From an uncultured Bacilli bacterium (GTDB taxonomy: Bacteria > Bacillota_I > Bacilli_A > RF39 > UBA660), in assembly GCA_947598325.1 (NCBI GenBank), contig CANQFD010000006.1, forward strand, positions 1 through 64,000: a stretch of DNA of 64,000 bases. The letters run 5' to 3'. The notes beneath the pieces were generated by a model, which saw only the letters and a program-made list of their open reading frames with translations, made no database searches and was not told the origin of the DNA. This document shows positions 1 through 10,569 of the stretch, piece after piece. A program made the position numbers and the translations under genes. Each line of letters starts with the position of its first letter. The first letter of the stretch is position 1.

Positions 1-45
1 TAATCTCACGAATGCCCTTATAATAAGGGAAAAATTTGATTGTAG

Positions 46-1068
46 TTATGAGTACAACAAAAGGGCATACCCTGTTATTGGAACTAAACCTACTACTACC
101 ATAAGATTTAATATTGTTTGAAATGCAAGTTGAAATGTTATTCCAAAAGATAGATATTTTCCAAATAAATCATTACAATTAATAGATATTTTAATACATC
201 TATAAAATATTCCAACAAATAAAAGTGAAACTATTATTATTCCAAATATACCAAGTTCTTCACTTATTATTGAAAATATAAAATCAGTCTGTGGTTCTGG
301 AAGATAAAAATGTTTTTGTATAGAATTAAACAAACCAAAACCAAGTAATCCTCCTGGACCTATTGCATAAAGTGATTGTATTGATTGAAAACCTGAACCT
401 AGTGGATCTGTCCAGGGGTTAATAAATGAAACTATCCTTTTCATTCTATATGGTGCTGCAATTATGAGTCCTATAAGACCTAATAAACCAACCATTCCTA
501 TTTTTAGAAAAAAGCTCATATTAACTCCACTAATAAATAATAAACCAATAACACTAACTAATATTATAGCGCCTGTTCCTAAATCAGGTTGAAGCATTAT
601 AAGTCCAAATGCTAAAATTGCAAGAGATAATATTGGAAAAATCCCTTTCACTATATTTTTTACATCTTTTGGGTTCTTACTTAAATATTTTGAAGTAAAA
701 ATTATTATCCCTAATTTCATAAATTCACTAGGTTGAATACCCATTCCACCTACACCAAACCAACTTCTAGAACCATTTCTAATCGTTCCTATTCCAGGTA
801 TTAATACTAAAATTAAAAGAAGAAAGCATATTCCTAGTATAACGTTTGCTTTCTTCAAATATTTCGTATAATCTATTTTTGATACTATGTATAGTATTAT
901 TATTCCAATTATTAAAAATAAACTCTGTAATTTTAAATATCTAAATTGATCATTAAATTTATAAGCAGACCATATCTGTGAGGCTGAATATATCATGAGC
1001 ACTCCAAATAATGACAACAATATTACTAAAATTAGTAATTTATAATCGATTTTTCTCATTAAAACCAC
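46..1068 (-). CDS. ftsW: FtsW/RodA/SpoVE-family SEDS glycosyltransferase, C-terminus abnormal or truncated at the window edge
   Basis: ORF with SEDS motifs (LLMIYSAS, QPSEFMKLGIIIF, LQPDLGTGAI, QSLYAIGPGGLLGFG, PEPQTDFIFSIISEELG). ORF stops just after GLVPITG, where IPLPFxSYGG is expected. Confidence 0.85.
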   Translation of the reverse strand: MVLMRKIDYKLLILVILLSLFGVLMIYSASQIWSAYKFNDQFRYLKLQSLFLIIGIIILYIVSKIDYTKYLKKANVILGICFLLLILVLIPGIGTIRNGSRSWFGVGGMGIQPSEFMKLGIIIFTSKYLSKNPKDVKNIVKGIFPILSLAILAFGLIMLQPDLGTGAIILVSVIGLLFISGVNMSFFLKIGMVGLLGLIGLIIAAPYRMKRIVSFINPWTDPLGSGFQSIQSLYAIGPGGLLGFGLFNSIQKHFYLPEPQTDFIFSIISEELGIFGIIIVSLLFVGIFYRCIKISINCNDLFGKYLSFGITFQLAFQTILNLMVVVGLVPITGYALLLYS

Positions 1069-2051
1069 ACTCCATATGCAATTGCACCTGTTCCTAAAAT
1101 AAAGCCAACTACATAAAATAGTCTCACTATGTCACTTTCACTCCATCCCCATTTTTCAAATGAATGATGTATAGGAGTCATTGGGAATACCTTCTTTCCG
1201 CGTAATTTTACTGATGCTATTTGTATAATTACGGATAATGTTTCAATAACAAATACCCCTCCTATTATAGCTAAAGATAATTCTCTATGAGTTAATATTG
1301 CAAGTGTTGCAAGCGTACCTCCTAATGCAAGTGAACCAACATCACCCATGAAAACTTTTGCAGGATGTGAATTAAATACTAAAAATCCAAGTAATCCTCC
1401 AACTAATATAAAGCAAAAAATTGCAACATCATCATATCCTACAAGCCATCCAGAATTCCATGCAATCATTCCATATATCAAAAATGCAATTGCAGATAAA
1501 CCTGCTGCAAGACCATCAAGTCCATCAGTTAAATTTACAGCATTGCTTGTTCCAACTAGCATAAACAATATGAAAAAGCCATATAAAAAGCCTAAATTAA
1601 TCTCTATATTAAGTGCATATATTTCTATTGTTGGACTTGAGCCATTTTTCATATATATATAAAAGAAGAAAATTGCTATTATAATTTGCGCTATAAGTTT
1701 TTGAATCCTTGTTAATCCCTTTTCATTACTTTTATATTTTATTTTAAGATAATCATCTACAAATCCAATAAGTCCATATCCAAAAAATACGAATAATATA
1801 ATAAGTAAATTACTAGATATATGTAACTTATCTAAGATATATAAAATTAGTATAGTAAATATTGTAGATAGAGTAAATATAAGTCCTCCCATTGTAGGTG
1901 TTCCACTCTTTTTTTGGTGGGCTTTTACAAATATACTAGTTCTTTGGCCAGCTTTTACCCTTCTAAGTAATGGTATAATAACAAGTCCTAACATTACTGA
2001 TGCTATAAATCCTATCATCAATGCCAATACTGATTTAGCTAATATATACAT
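1059..2051 (-). CDS. mraY: phospho-N-acetylmuramoyl-pentapeptide-transferase MraY
   Basis: KKSGTPTMGGLIF, NLTDGLDGLAAG, FMGDVGSLALGG, HHSFEKWGWSE motifs; dcw cluster context. Confidence 0.97.
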   Translation of the reverse strand: MYILAKSVLALMIGFIASVMLGLVIIPLLRRVKAGQRTSIFVKAHQKKSGTPTMGGLIFTLSTIFTILILYILDKLHISSNLLIILFVFFGYGLIGFVDDYLKIKYKSNEKGLTRIQKLIAQIIIAIFFFYIYMKNGSSPTIEIYALNIEINLGFLYGFFILFMLVGTSNAVNLTDGLDGLAAGLSAIAFLIYGMIAWNSGWLVGYDDVAIFCFILVGGLLGFLVFNSHPAKVFMGDVGSLALGGTLATLAILTHRELSLAIIGGVFVIETLSVIIQIASVKLRGKKVFPMTPIHHSFEKWGWSESDIVRLFYVVGFILGTGAIAYGVWF

Positions 2052-2134
2052 ATAAACACATCCTTTATCATTCTATGTTTTTAATTATAACATATTATGT
2101 TAAATTTTTTTTATTTTTTAAATTTACTTTACAT

Positions 2135-4045
2135 CTATTTATCGCTAAGTAAAATTCTTATTTTACTACCTTCTGGAACTCTTTCTCCTGCTTTTGGTGA
2201 CTGAAATTTTACTACATCTCCTGTTCCTGTATATTTAACATCAAAACCATATAATAAACCTTTTACTTTATCCAATTTTTTACCAGTTACATTTGGAACA
2301 GTAACATATTTTTTCTCCCAAAGTTGGTATTTTTTTTCTTTATTTTTCTTACTTTTTTTAATATCTAAAGCTGGAATAATATCCTCCATTATTGCCTTGG
2401 CTATAGGAGCTGCAACAGTTCCACCATATTGAACTACCCCTTTTGGATTATCAATTGCAACATATACAACAGCTTTTGGATCATCAGAAGGTAAAAAGCC
2501 TATAAAAGATAAAATATAGTTTCCTTGCATATAAGCTCCATCTTTTACCTTTTGTGCTGTTCCTGTTTTTCCTCCTACACTATATCCTTCTATATATGCA
2601 TTTCTCCCTGAACCATTAGCAACAACGCTTTCAAGTGCTGATGCAACCTTTTTACTAGTTTTTTCTGATATAACATTTCTAATTAATTGTTTTTTATTTG
2701 TAACTATAGAAGTATTTGTTTCTGGTTCTAAAATATTTTTTACAATATAGGGTTTATATAGTTTACCTCCATTTATTGCAGCGGAAACTGCAGTTATTTG
2801 CTGAATTGGTGTTACTGATACACCTTGACCAAATGCAGTTGTAGCAAGTTCTACTTCACCAACTTGATCTAAATTAAAAATTATTCCCGTCGCTTCTCCA
2901 TTTAAATCTATACCTGTTTTTTCTCCAAAACCAAATTTATCTATATATTCAAATAATTTTTCTTTTCCTATTCTTTGACCTAGTGCTACAAAGCCTGGGT
3001 TACAAGAATTCTCAACAACTTGTAAGAATGTTTGTTCACCATGTCCTCCTGCTTTCCAACATTTTATTTTAGCATTTGCTACTCTAACGCTACCTCCGTC
3101 ATAAAAATGTTCTTTTTCTAAATCTACTAAATTTTCTTCTAATGCAGTTGCAAGTGTTATTATCTTAAAGGTTGATCCTGGTTCATAATTCATCCATATT
3201 GGTAAATTTCTATTTATTTCTTCTAGAGTATATTTTTGATAATTAGATGGAGAGAAATTAGGTCTTGAGCTCATAGCTAAAATTTCTCCTGAATTTGGAT
3301 CCATAACTATTGCCAATGCTTTTTCAGGATTATATTTACTCATAGCATTATCAAGTTCCCTTTCAACTGCCATTTGTATTTCATTATCAATTGTTAGAAC
3401 TACATTCATACCATCTTGTGGTTGTTCATATATCTCACTAAGTTTAAGTTTATTACCCTTAGCATCTGAAAAATACTTTATTGAACCATATTTACCAGTT
3501 AAATATTTATCATATTTAAGTTCAAGACCTGATAATCCTTGATTATCTATACCGACATATCCAAGTACATGAGATAAATTTTTATCATACGGATAATTTC
3601 TTTTTGATTCTTTTACTAAATACACACCATCTATGTTAAGAGCAGCAATTTTATCTGCTATATCAAATGATAATCTTCTTCCTTCTGGATGAACCCTTTC
3701 TATTGAGGCTTTCTTATTGACATGTTTTTCCATTTCTTTTTCAGATACACCAATTATCTTTGATAATTCTTTAATAGCTTTTTCCTTTTCTTTTATTTGA
3801 TTTGGAATAAGAACTAAACTCGTCGTTGTAATATTATCCGCAAGCACAGTATTATTTCGATCATATATTATTCCCCTATTACCTTCTATTGGAAGATTAC
3901 GACTCCATAAATCAGAAGATAAAGATGAAAGTTTATCATATTCAAAAACTTGTATATATATAACTTTTCCAACAATTAATAAAAATAATATTATAACTAT
4001 TACAAAAAATAATCTAATTTTTATATGAATATCTTTAAAAAACAC
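2135..4045 (-). CDS. penicillin-binding protein transpeptidase (FtsI/SpoVD type) with C-terminal PASTA domain
   Basis: N-terminal TM, dimerisation domain, EPGSTFKI (SxxK), SCN, GKTGTAQK motifs, C-terminal PASTA. Confidence 0.93.
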   Translation of the reverse strand: MFFKDIHIKIRLFFVIVIILFLLIVGKVIYIQVFEYDKLSSLSSDLWSRNLPIEGNRGIIYDRNNTVLADNITTTSLVLIPNQIKEKEKAIKELSKIIGVSEKEMEKHVNKKASIERVHPEGRRLSFDIADKIAALNIDGVYLVKESKRNYPYDKNLSHVLGYVGIDNQGLSGLELKYDKYLTGKYGSIKYFSDAKGNKLKLSEIYEQPQDGMNVVLTIDNEIQMAVERELDNAMSKYNPEKALAIVMDPNSGEILAMSSRPNFSPSNYQKYTLEEINRNLPIWMNYEPGSTFKIITLATALEENLVDLEKEHFYDGGSVRVANAKIKCWKAGGHGEQTFLQVVENSCNPGFVALGQRIGKEKLFEYIDKFGFGEKTGIDLNGEATGIIFNLDQVGEVELATTAFGQGVSVTPIQQITAVSAAINGGKLYKPYIVKNILEPETNTSIVTNKKQLIRNVISEKTSKKVASALESVVANGSGRNAYIEGYSVGGKTGTAQKVKDGAYMQGNYILSFIGFLPSDDPKAVVYVAIDNPKGVVQYGGTVAAPIAKAIMEDIIPALDIKKSKKNKEKKYQLWEKKYVTVPNVTGKKLDKVKGLLYGFDVKYTGTGDVVKFQSPKAGERVPEGSKIRILLSDK

Positions 4046-4274
4046 ATGTCCACCTTCTACCTAATAAAATATATGTGTACATGCCTCTTTTATGATTTTT
4101 TAATTATTATATATATCTATATTTATGTCTATTGTACTTTTAATATAAGTATGTATATACTAATTTCTTTTTTTATACATCAAGTAATAATATTTTAAAT
4201 ATAATTTATATTTAAGCTATTTACATTCAAATATATTTTATTATATAATTAATGATGCAAAAAGGAGTAGAGAT

Positions 4275-5684
4275 ATGAAAAAAACAAAGATTATATGTAG
4301 TATTGGTCCTTCTACCCAAAATTGGGAAACTTTTAAAGGACTTGTAGATGCTGGAATGAATGTAGCAAGAATTAATTTTAGTCATGCTACTATGAAAGAA
4401 AGAAAATTAGATGAAGATTTAATAAAGAGAGCTAATAAGGAACTTGGTGCTAATATAGCTACTTTATATGATACAAAAGGTCCTGATCTTAGAACAGGTA
4501 ATTTTGAAAATGATTCTATTACATTAGTTGAAGGAGAAAAAATAAGAATTGTTGATGAAGATGTATTAGGTACAAGTGAAAAAATTTCATTTAATTATAA
4601 AGGTATTCTTAAGGATTTAAAACCAGGAATGTCTATTTTAGTTGATGATGGATTTTATAAATTAATTGTTGAAAGTAATGATAATGATGGTGGTGTCACA
4701 TGTAAAATTTTAAATGGTGGTACTATTAAAAGTAGAAGAGGTGTATGTATACCTGGTATTAAATTAGATGTCCCATATATAAGTAATGAAGATGAACAAG
4801 ATATTAAATATGCTTGTGAGAATGATGGAGATTTTCTTGCCATTTCATTTGTAAACTGCGCAGAGGATATTAGAGAAGTTAGAAAATTATGTGCTAAATA
4901 TGGAAAGGAAAATATGCAGATAATTTCAAAACTTGAAACACAATATGCAATGGATAATTTAGATGAAATAATTGATGAAACTGATATTGTTATGATTGCA
5001 AGAGGAGATCTTAGTACTGAGGTTGGTGTTGAAAATCTTCCTTTATATCAACAAATGATGATAGATAGTTGTAGAAAAAAAGGAAAAAGAGTTATTATGG
5101 CAACTCAAATGATGTCTAGTATGAAAAAAAGTATTAGACCAACAAATGCTGAAGTTACTGATGTTGCTAATGCTGTACTTGCAAGTTGTGATGCAGTTAT
5201 GACAAGTGATGAAACTACTATCGGAAAGTATCCTATTGAAACAATTAGAAATATGTCTGAAATATGTAAAAAGGTTGAAAGTTATCATAAATATAATAAT
5301 AAATATATTGATACAAATAAGGATAAGACAGCTATAATTGCTAAAAGTGTTGTTACTGCTAGTAATGAATTAAATGCAAAAGTAATAGTAGCTGCTACTA
5401 TGTCAGGTCACACAGCTTCTGCAATAAGTAATTTAAGACCTAATGCACTTGTTCTTGCTACAGTACCAAATGAAAAAACTGCAAGAGGATTGGCACTTAA
5501 TTATGGAGTTTATTCATCTGTAGTTAAAGAATATGAGTCAACTGATGAAATAGTTAAAGATGCAAAAGTACAAGCTAAAAAATTTATCAATTTAAGAAAG
5601 GGTGACGAAATAGTTATAACTGGTGGTTTTCCTAATATAGGAAATAAAGTTACTAATTTTATGAAAATAGAAGATATAGATTAA
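4275..5684 (+). CDS. pyk: pyruvate kinase
   Basis: MKKTKIICSIGPSTQNWETFKGLVDAGMNVARINFSHA, IISKLE, MIARGDLSTEVG, ATQMMSSM motifs. Confidence 0.97.
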   Translation: MKKTKIICSIGPSTQNWETFKGLVDAGMNVARINFSHATMKERKLDEDLIKRANKELGANIATLYDTKGPDLRTGNFENDSITLVEGEKIRIVDEDVLGTSEKISFNYKGILKDLKPGMSILVDDGFYKLIVESNDNDGGVTCKILNGGTIKSRRGVCIPGIKLDVPYISNEDEQDIKYACENDGDFLAISFVNCAEDIREVRKLCAKYGKENMQIISKLETQYAMDNLDEIIDETDIVMIARGDLSTEVGVENLPLYQQMMIDSCRKKGKRVIMATQMMSSMKKSIRPTNAEVTDVANAVLASCDAVMTSDETTIGKYPIETIRNMSEICKKVESYHKYNNKYIDTNKDKTAIIAKSVVTASNELNAKVIVAATMSGHTASAISNLRPNALVLATVPNEKTARGLALNYGVYSSVVKEYESTDEIVKDAKVQAKKFINLRKGDEIVITGGFPNIGNKVTNFMKIEDID

Positions 5685-5710
5685 AAAAAGTTCATACATT
5701 GAACTTTTTT
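5684..5710. terminator. bidirectional intrinsic terminator between pyk and the convergent CDS
   Basis: AAAAAAGTTC-atacatt-GAACTTTTTT hairpin with A/T tracts. Confidence 0.8.
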
Positions 5711-6789
5711 TAATTATACTTACTGTTATTTAATATATATCTATATGCATATTCATCTTTTATTACTATAAATTCGCATTCTTTATTTTCTATTGTTTCA
5801 AAGAACAATATTGGTGATTTAAATTCCCTTTCAACATCAACTAAATCAATGAAATTAGTTATATCTATTACCTTATAATCATTTATATTTATTTGTTCTT
5901 TAGTCTCAACAAGTATATTTTTATATTTTTTGAAAATTCTCTTTGATACTTTAGAATAATAATTCTTTTTATTAATAAATAACTGATTATGTAGTAATAC
6001 AAATATTAATATAGTACCAAGTAACAATATTATACCTAAATATACTTTTTTCATATTTTTATTTAAACTTGGTTTAACAATTTCATTTGAAGTTGGAGTA
6101 TATTTCGGTGTTATTTTCATTGTTTCATTAGTAAGAGGAATATCTAATTCAATCATATCCTCTCCTTTTATTTTTTGTTTATCTTTTTGAACTATCCCAT
6201 TATAATCAATATCAACTGTTACTTTTAAATATGCATCTATAGGTAAATTTAATTTTTTACTAAAATCTGATACTATTTTATTATATTCCTCATAATCTAG
6301 TTTTATATTTTGATTTATATCAAATGATTTTGTATCATATAATTGCTTGTTTTGAGGTTGCAGTATTGGATATTTTTTTGTCCATAATTTTGTTTTATTG
6401 CTATCTGATTTAGTATATTCTCCTATTATATCAGCACTAACTGAATACCCATAATTCATATTAGTAGTAAAATTACCATCAAATAAATACGATAAATTTA
6501 TATCAATAAAATCAATTAAATTTGCAGGATAATCTTTATCTTTTTCTAAATATTTATCCTCATAAAATTCATTGTCTTTAAGATAAACTTTATAATCCGC
6601 ATCCCTAGTAACTTTATATTCATAATATTTTTCTGAATTATCTTTAGGAAATAATCCATTATAAATAATTACTCCTGAAGTTAGTAGCGATAGAAATAAA
6701 ATTAAACATAATGTTATTCTAAGCCATTTTTTCATTACTAATCTCTTTCCATTTTTACTCTTTTTCATATAATCACCTCTATTATTCAT
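5710..6789 (-). CDS. membrane protein resembling the DUF5305 family
   Basis: N-terminal TM, extracytoplasmic beta-rich region, second TM, cytoplasmic tail; overall resemblance to DUF5305. Confidence 0.55.
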   Translation of the reverse strand: MNNRGDYMKKSKNGKRLVMKKWLRITLCLILFLSLLTSGVIIYNGLFPKDNSEKYYEYKVTRDADYKVYLKDNEFYEDKYLEKDKDYPANLIDFIDINLSYLFDGNFTTNMNYGYSVSADIIGEYTKSDSNKTKLWTKKYPILQPQNKQLYDTKSFDINQNIKLDYEEYNKIVSDFSKKLNLPIDAYLKVTVDIDYNGIVQKDKQKIKGEDMIELDIPLTNETMKITPKYTPTSNEIVKPSLNKNMKKVYLGIILLLGTILIFVLLHNQLFINKKNYYSKVSKRIFKKYKNILVETKEQININDYKVIDITNFIDLVDVEREFKSPILFFETIENKECEFIVIKDEYAYRYILNNSKYN

Positions 6790-8893
6790 ATTTGTCTTCT
6801 AACTTAGCATTTATTTTTATAATTTTTCCATTTTCATCAACATCAAAATTATATGATTTAACATATCCTATTCCTTCTATATTATAATCTATATTTAAAA
6901 TTTTTGCCAAATTAACTACACTTTTTCTTGAATATCCCATTATATCTGGCATTGTTACATTACTAGAATTAGTAAGTAAAAATACTTTTCCATTTACACT
7001 TATACCTTTTTTTGGATACTGAGATATAACCTTATTACCGTCCCCTAAAACTTCATAACTAACATTTGATATATTAAGTATATTTTTTACCATTTCTATA
7101 TCTTTATTTATAAAATTCTCCATATTATAAACTGTATTATTATCCGCTTCTACACTAGTTAAATTATAATATGTTTCTATATCTCTTATCATTGCTTTAA
7201 TCATCTCAGGCATTGTATTATTTACTGATTTATTAAGTGCTATATAAAATATATATTTTGGATTATCTTTTGGATACATTCCCTCAAAAGATTTGATTGA
7301 TATATATTTACCTGAATAATATTGTCCTGTATTTGAATTTAATATCTGAGCTGTTCCTGTTTTCCCTATTATTTGATATCCATCTAAATGATAGATATTA
7401 CCAGTACCTTCAGGGTTATTTACAACTGAGTCCATTAAATCTTTCATTTTATTTACTGTACTTATCTCAGCAACTTTTGTACCTTTTTGTCTTTTTGATT
7501 TATATTTTATTTTTCCAGTAGATGAATCTACTATTTTTTCAACTATTTTTGGTTCTAATAAATAACCATTATTTGATATAGATGTTAATGCTTTAATATG
7601 TTGAATTGGAGTAGTTGTTATACCTTGACCAAAAGCTGCATTAACTACCTCTACATCATATTTAAATTGTACTTTACCTTCTACTTCATTTGGAAGTTCT
7701 ATATTTGTCTTTTCTCCAAAGCCCAATTTTTTATAATAATTTAATAAATCATTTCTATCTATATAATTTTTCATTACTAAATTAGCAACACCTAGATTTG
7801 ATGACTGCATATAACCATAATCATAGTTTATTTCACCCCAACCATAATCATTCCAATCTTTTATCGTATAATCGCTTACTTCCATTTTACCTGACATGTA
7901 GGTATCTTCTCCCCTATATGTTCCTTTTTCTAAAGCAGCCATATATGCATATGTTTTCATCGTAGATCCAGGTTCAAACGCAGTTGAAACAAGTGGATCT
8001 AGATAATTTTCAATATTTTTAATATTAGGATCAAAACTAGGTCTACTAGATGTTGCAAGTATTTTACCTGTTTTGGCATCCGCTACTACAAATACTGCAC
8101 TTTCAGCACCTGATTCCTCAAAATATGTATTTAATGCTCTTTCAACTATTAACTGAACATTACTATCAATTGTTAAGTATATATCATTTCCATCTATTTT
8201 TTCAATTCTTATTTCTGGACTATTAATAAGTTTATAACCTGATGCATCTTTTTGATATTCTATAGAACCATTTGTTCCTGTTAGTTCTTTATTATAATAA
8301 GCTTCTATACCCATTTCGCCTGTCATTTTCCCATTTTCACCTTGTGTAACATATCCTAAAGTGTAGGATGCAAAATCTAAATTTGGATAATATCTTTTAC
8401 TTGTATTTATAAAATCTATTCCTGGTAATTTCATTTTTTCTATTTCTTCTTTTTGAAGTTGTGTTAAACCTTTTCCGTAGTTTCCAAATTCAACCTGATA
8501 TAGTCCATCTTGATTAAGTAATTTAAAAATTCTATCTTCATCCATTTTAAGTATTGGTGATAATTTTTCCGCTGTCATTTTTTTATCTACTACATGCATT
8601 GGTTTTAAAGAATTTTTACTTCTGCTTTCATCTAAATACGCTATTATGGTATATGAATCTACTGTTTGTGCAAGTGTCTCTCCTTTTGAATCATATACAT
8701 TTCCTCTGGTTGCATATAAAATTTCTTTTGTAGTATTTCTCTTTTTTGCAAACTCTTTTAAATTTATATTATCTATCTCGTCTGACAAATTAAGATATAT
8801 TAGTCTTACAATTATAACTAAAAATAAAAGAAGTCCAGAAATGAATACGAATCTATTTACATGGACTTTATTCACTACTTTCTCCTTCTTCAT
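6782..8893 (-). CDS. penicillin-binding protein 2 (FtsI/PbpB-like) with PASTA domains
   Basis: EPGSTMKTY, SSN, GKTGTAQI motifs, C-terminal PASTA repeats; directly follows ftsL. Confidence 0.93.
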   Translation of the reverse strand: MKKEKVVNKVHVNRFVFISGLLLFLVIIVRLIYLNLSDEIDNINLKEFAKKRNTTKEILYATRGNVYDSKGETLAQTVDSYTIIAYLDESRSKNSLKPMHVVDKKMTAEKLSPILKMDEDRIFKLLNQDGLYQVEFGNYGKGLTQLQKEEIEKMKLPGIDFINTSKRYYPNLDFASYTLGYVTQGENGKMTGEMGIEAYYNKELTGTNGSIEYQKDASGYKLINSPEIRIEKIDGNDIYLTIDSNVQLIVERALNTYFEESGAESAVFVVADAKTGKILATSSRPSFDPNIKNIENYLDPLVSTAFEPGSTMKTYAYMAALEKGTYRGEDTYMSGKMEVSDYTIKDWNDYGWGEINYDYGYMQSSNLGVANLVMKNYIDRNDLLNYYKKLGFGEKTNIELPNEVEGKVQFKYDVEVVNAAFGQGITTTPIQHIKALTSISNNGYLLEPKIVEKIVDSSTGKIKYKSKRQKGTKVAEISTVNKMKDLMDSVVNNPEGTGNIYHLDGYQIIGKTGTAQILNSNTGQYYSGKYISIKSFEGMYPKDNPKYIFYIALNKSVNNTMPEMIKAMIRDIETYYNLTSVEADNNTVYNMENFINKDIEMVKNILNISNVSYEVLGDGNKVISQYPKKGISVNGKVFLLTNSSNVTMPDIMGYSRKSVVNLAKILNIDYNIEGIGYVKSYNFDVDENGKIIKINAKLEDKYE

Positions 8894-8909
8894 TTATTGC
8901 ACTTCCTTT

Positions 8910-9221
8910 TTACTGCTGCTTTATTATTATTATATTATTATTATTATACGCTAGTCCTTCATTATTTGCAACCTCTTGAATGTTTTCTAAAGATGCTAAC
9001 TCATTTATTTTCATAACTAGACTCTGATTAACCTTCTCTTGTTTTGTTACCTCATTAGATAATCTTTCAACTTCAACATTTATTGATGATAATGATATTT
9101 TAGCAAAGAAACTAAGTACCCAAATAGACACTAAAACAAATGCTCCTAAAATTGTGAATTTTTTCTCAAATTTACGTAATTTAATAGTATTTTCTTTTCT
9201 ATTTTTTTTCATCATTATCAC
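8910..9221 (-). CDS. ftsL: FtsL-like cell division protein
   Basis: Short bitopic coiled-coil protein between rsmH and a PBP in the dcw cluster. Confidence 0.7.
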   Translation of the reverse strand: MIMMKKNRKENTIKLRKFEKKFTILGAFVLVSIWVLSFFAKISLSSINVEVERLSNEVTKQEKVNQSLVMKINELASLENIQEVANNEGLAYNNNNIIIIKQQ

Positions 9222-9227
9222 CTTTTT

Positions 9228-10142
9228 CTATATTTTTTCTGCAATTCTTAATATTGCACTTCTTGATCTATTATTATTTTGTAATTCCTCTTTTGATGGT
9301 TTAAGTTTAGCAATTATTTTAAGTTTTGGTTTATACTCATTTGGAATAACTGGTAATCCTTTAACTAATTTATCAACCTCACTTAATTTTTTAAACTTAT
9401 TTTTACATATTCTATCTTCTAATGAATGGAAAGTTATTACACATATTCTTCCCCCATTATTTAATAATTCAATCGCATCATTTAAAGCAATTTTAAATAC
9501 ATCTAATTCCTTATTTACCTCTATCCTAATTGCTTGAAATATTTTTCTTGCTGGATGATGGTTTCTTCTATACTTTTCCGGAACATTATTTTTAACTATT
9601 TCTGCAAGTTCTATTGTAGTTTCTATTTTCTTGTTTTTTCTTTCATTTACAATACCTCTTGCAATACTTTTAGAATACTTCTCTTCTCCATATTCATAAA
9701 ATATTTTAATAAGTTCCTCTTCTGTATAATTATTAACTACATCATAAGCACTAAATTCTGAATTTTGATTCATTCTCATATCAAGTTTTGCATTCTTATG
9801 GTAGCTAAAACCTCTTTCAGTCTCATCAAGTTGAACACTTGATACACCTAAGTCAAATAAAATTCCATCAACTTTTTCTATACCTCTTTTATTTAACTCT
9901 TCTTTTATATTTACAAAATTATTATTAATAATTTCATAATTATCACTAATCTGATCAAGAATCTTTTTACTATAATCGATAGCTTCCCCATCTTGATCAA
10001 AGGCGAATAGTTTGCCCCTTTTTATTCTTTTTAATATTTCTTTGCTATGACCTCCTAGACCTAATGTACAATCAACATAAATTCCATCTTCTTTAATATT
10101 TAAACCTTCTATAGCTTCATTTAATAAAACACTAACATGCAT
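9228..10142 (-). CDS. rsmH: 16S rRNA (cytosine1402-N4)-methyltransferase RsmH
   Basis: MHVSVLLNEAIEGLNI, VDCTLGLGGHSKEIL, FDLGVSSVQLDETERGFSY, ITFHSLEDRI. Confidence 0.97.
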   Translation of the reverse strand: MHVSVLLNEAIEGLNIKEDGIYVDCTLGLGGHSKEILKRIKRGKLFAFDQDGEAIDYSKKILDQISDNYEIINNNFVNIKEELNKRGIEKVDGILFDLGVSSVQLDETERGFSYHKNAKLDMRMNQNSEFSAYDVVNNYTEEELIKIFYEYGEEKYSKSIARGIVNERKNKKIETTIELAEIVKNNVPEKYRRNHHPARKIFQAIRIEVNKELDVFKIALNDAIELLNNGGRICVITFHSLEDRICKNKFKKLSEVDKLVKGLPVIPNEYKPKLKIIAKLKPSKEELQNNNRSRSAILRIAEKI

Positions 10143-10560
10143 TAAACAATTCCTCTGCTATATCACTAAAGTTCTCAATATTTTGATCAAAGAAATTATT
10201 AAACTTATCTATAGACCATATTTCAAGTCTATCATTGACACCAATTATTACACATTCTTTTTCTAAACTTGCATAATTGGTAAGTGGAATTGAAATGTTA
10301 ACTCTACCATTTTTGTCTAGTTCACATTCAGTAGCACCAGATAAAAACATACGCATGAATGAACGAGCTGCTTTATTTGTAAATGGAAGTTCTTTTAGTT
10401 TATTTATAATATTATTCCATTCGTCAATAGAATAAACAAATAAACATTCTTCTAAGCCTCTTGTAACAATAAACTTATCACCTAAATCATCTCTAAATTT
10501 TGAAGGAATAATAAGTCTTCCTTTATCATCAATATTATGATGATACTCTCCCATAAACAT
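10132..10560 (-). CDS. mraZ: transcriptional regulator MraZ
   Basis: MGEYHHNIDDKGRLIIPSKFR, LSGATECELDKNGRVNIS. Confidence 0.97.
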   Translation of the reverse strand: MFMGEYHHNIDDKGRLIIPSKFRDDLGDKFIVTRGLEECLFVYSIDEWNNIINKLKELPFTNKAARSFMRMFLSGATECELDKNGRVNISIPLTNYASLEKECVIIGVNDRLEIWSIDKFNNFFDQNIENFSDIAEELFNAC

Positions 10561-10569
10561 TTTTCATCC

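Noticed and set aside
1348-1662. Plus-strand 104-aa ORF opposite mraY
   Set aside because: Fully antisense to a strongly conserved CDS; composition fits shadow ORF.
4655-5288. Minus-strand ORFs (62 and 81 aa) inside pyk
   Set aside because: Antisense to pyk, no RBS or homology; shadow ORFs.
7297-9761. Plus-strand ORFs opposite the PBP, ftsL and rsmH
   Set aside because: Hydrophobic, low-complexity shadow ORFs opposite conserved genes.
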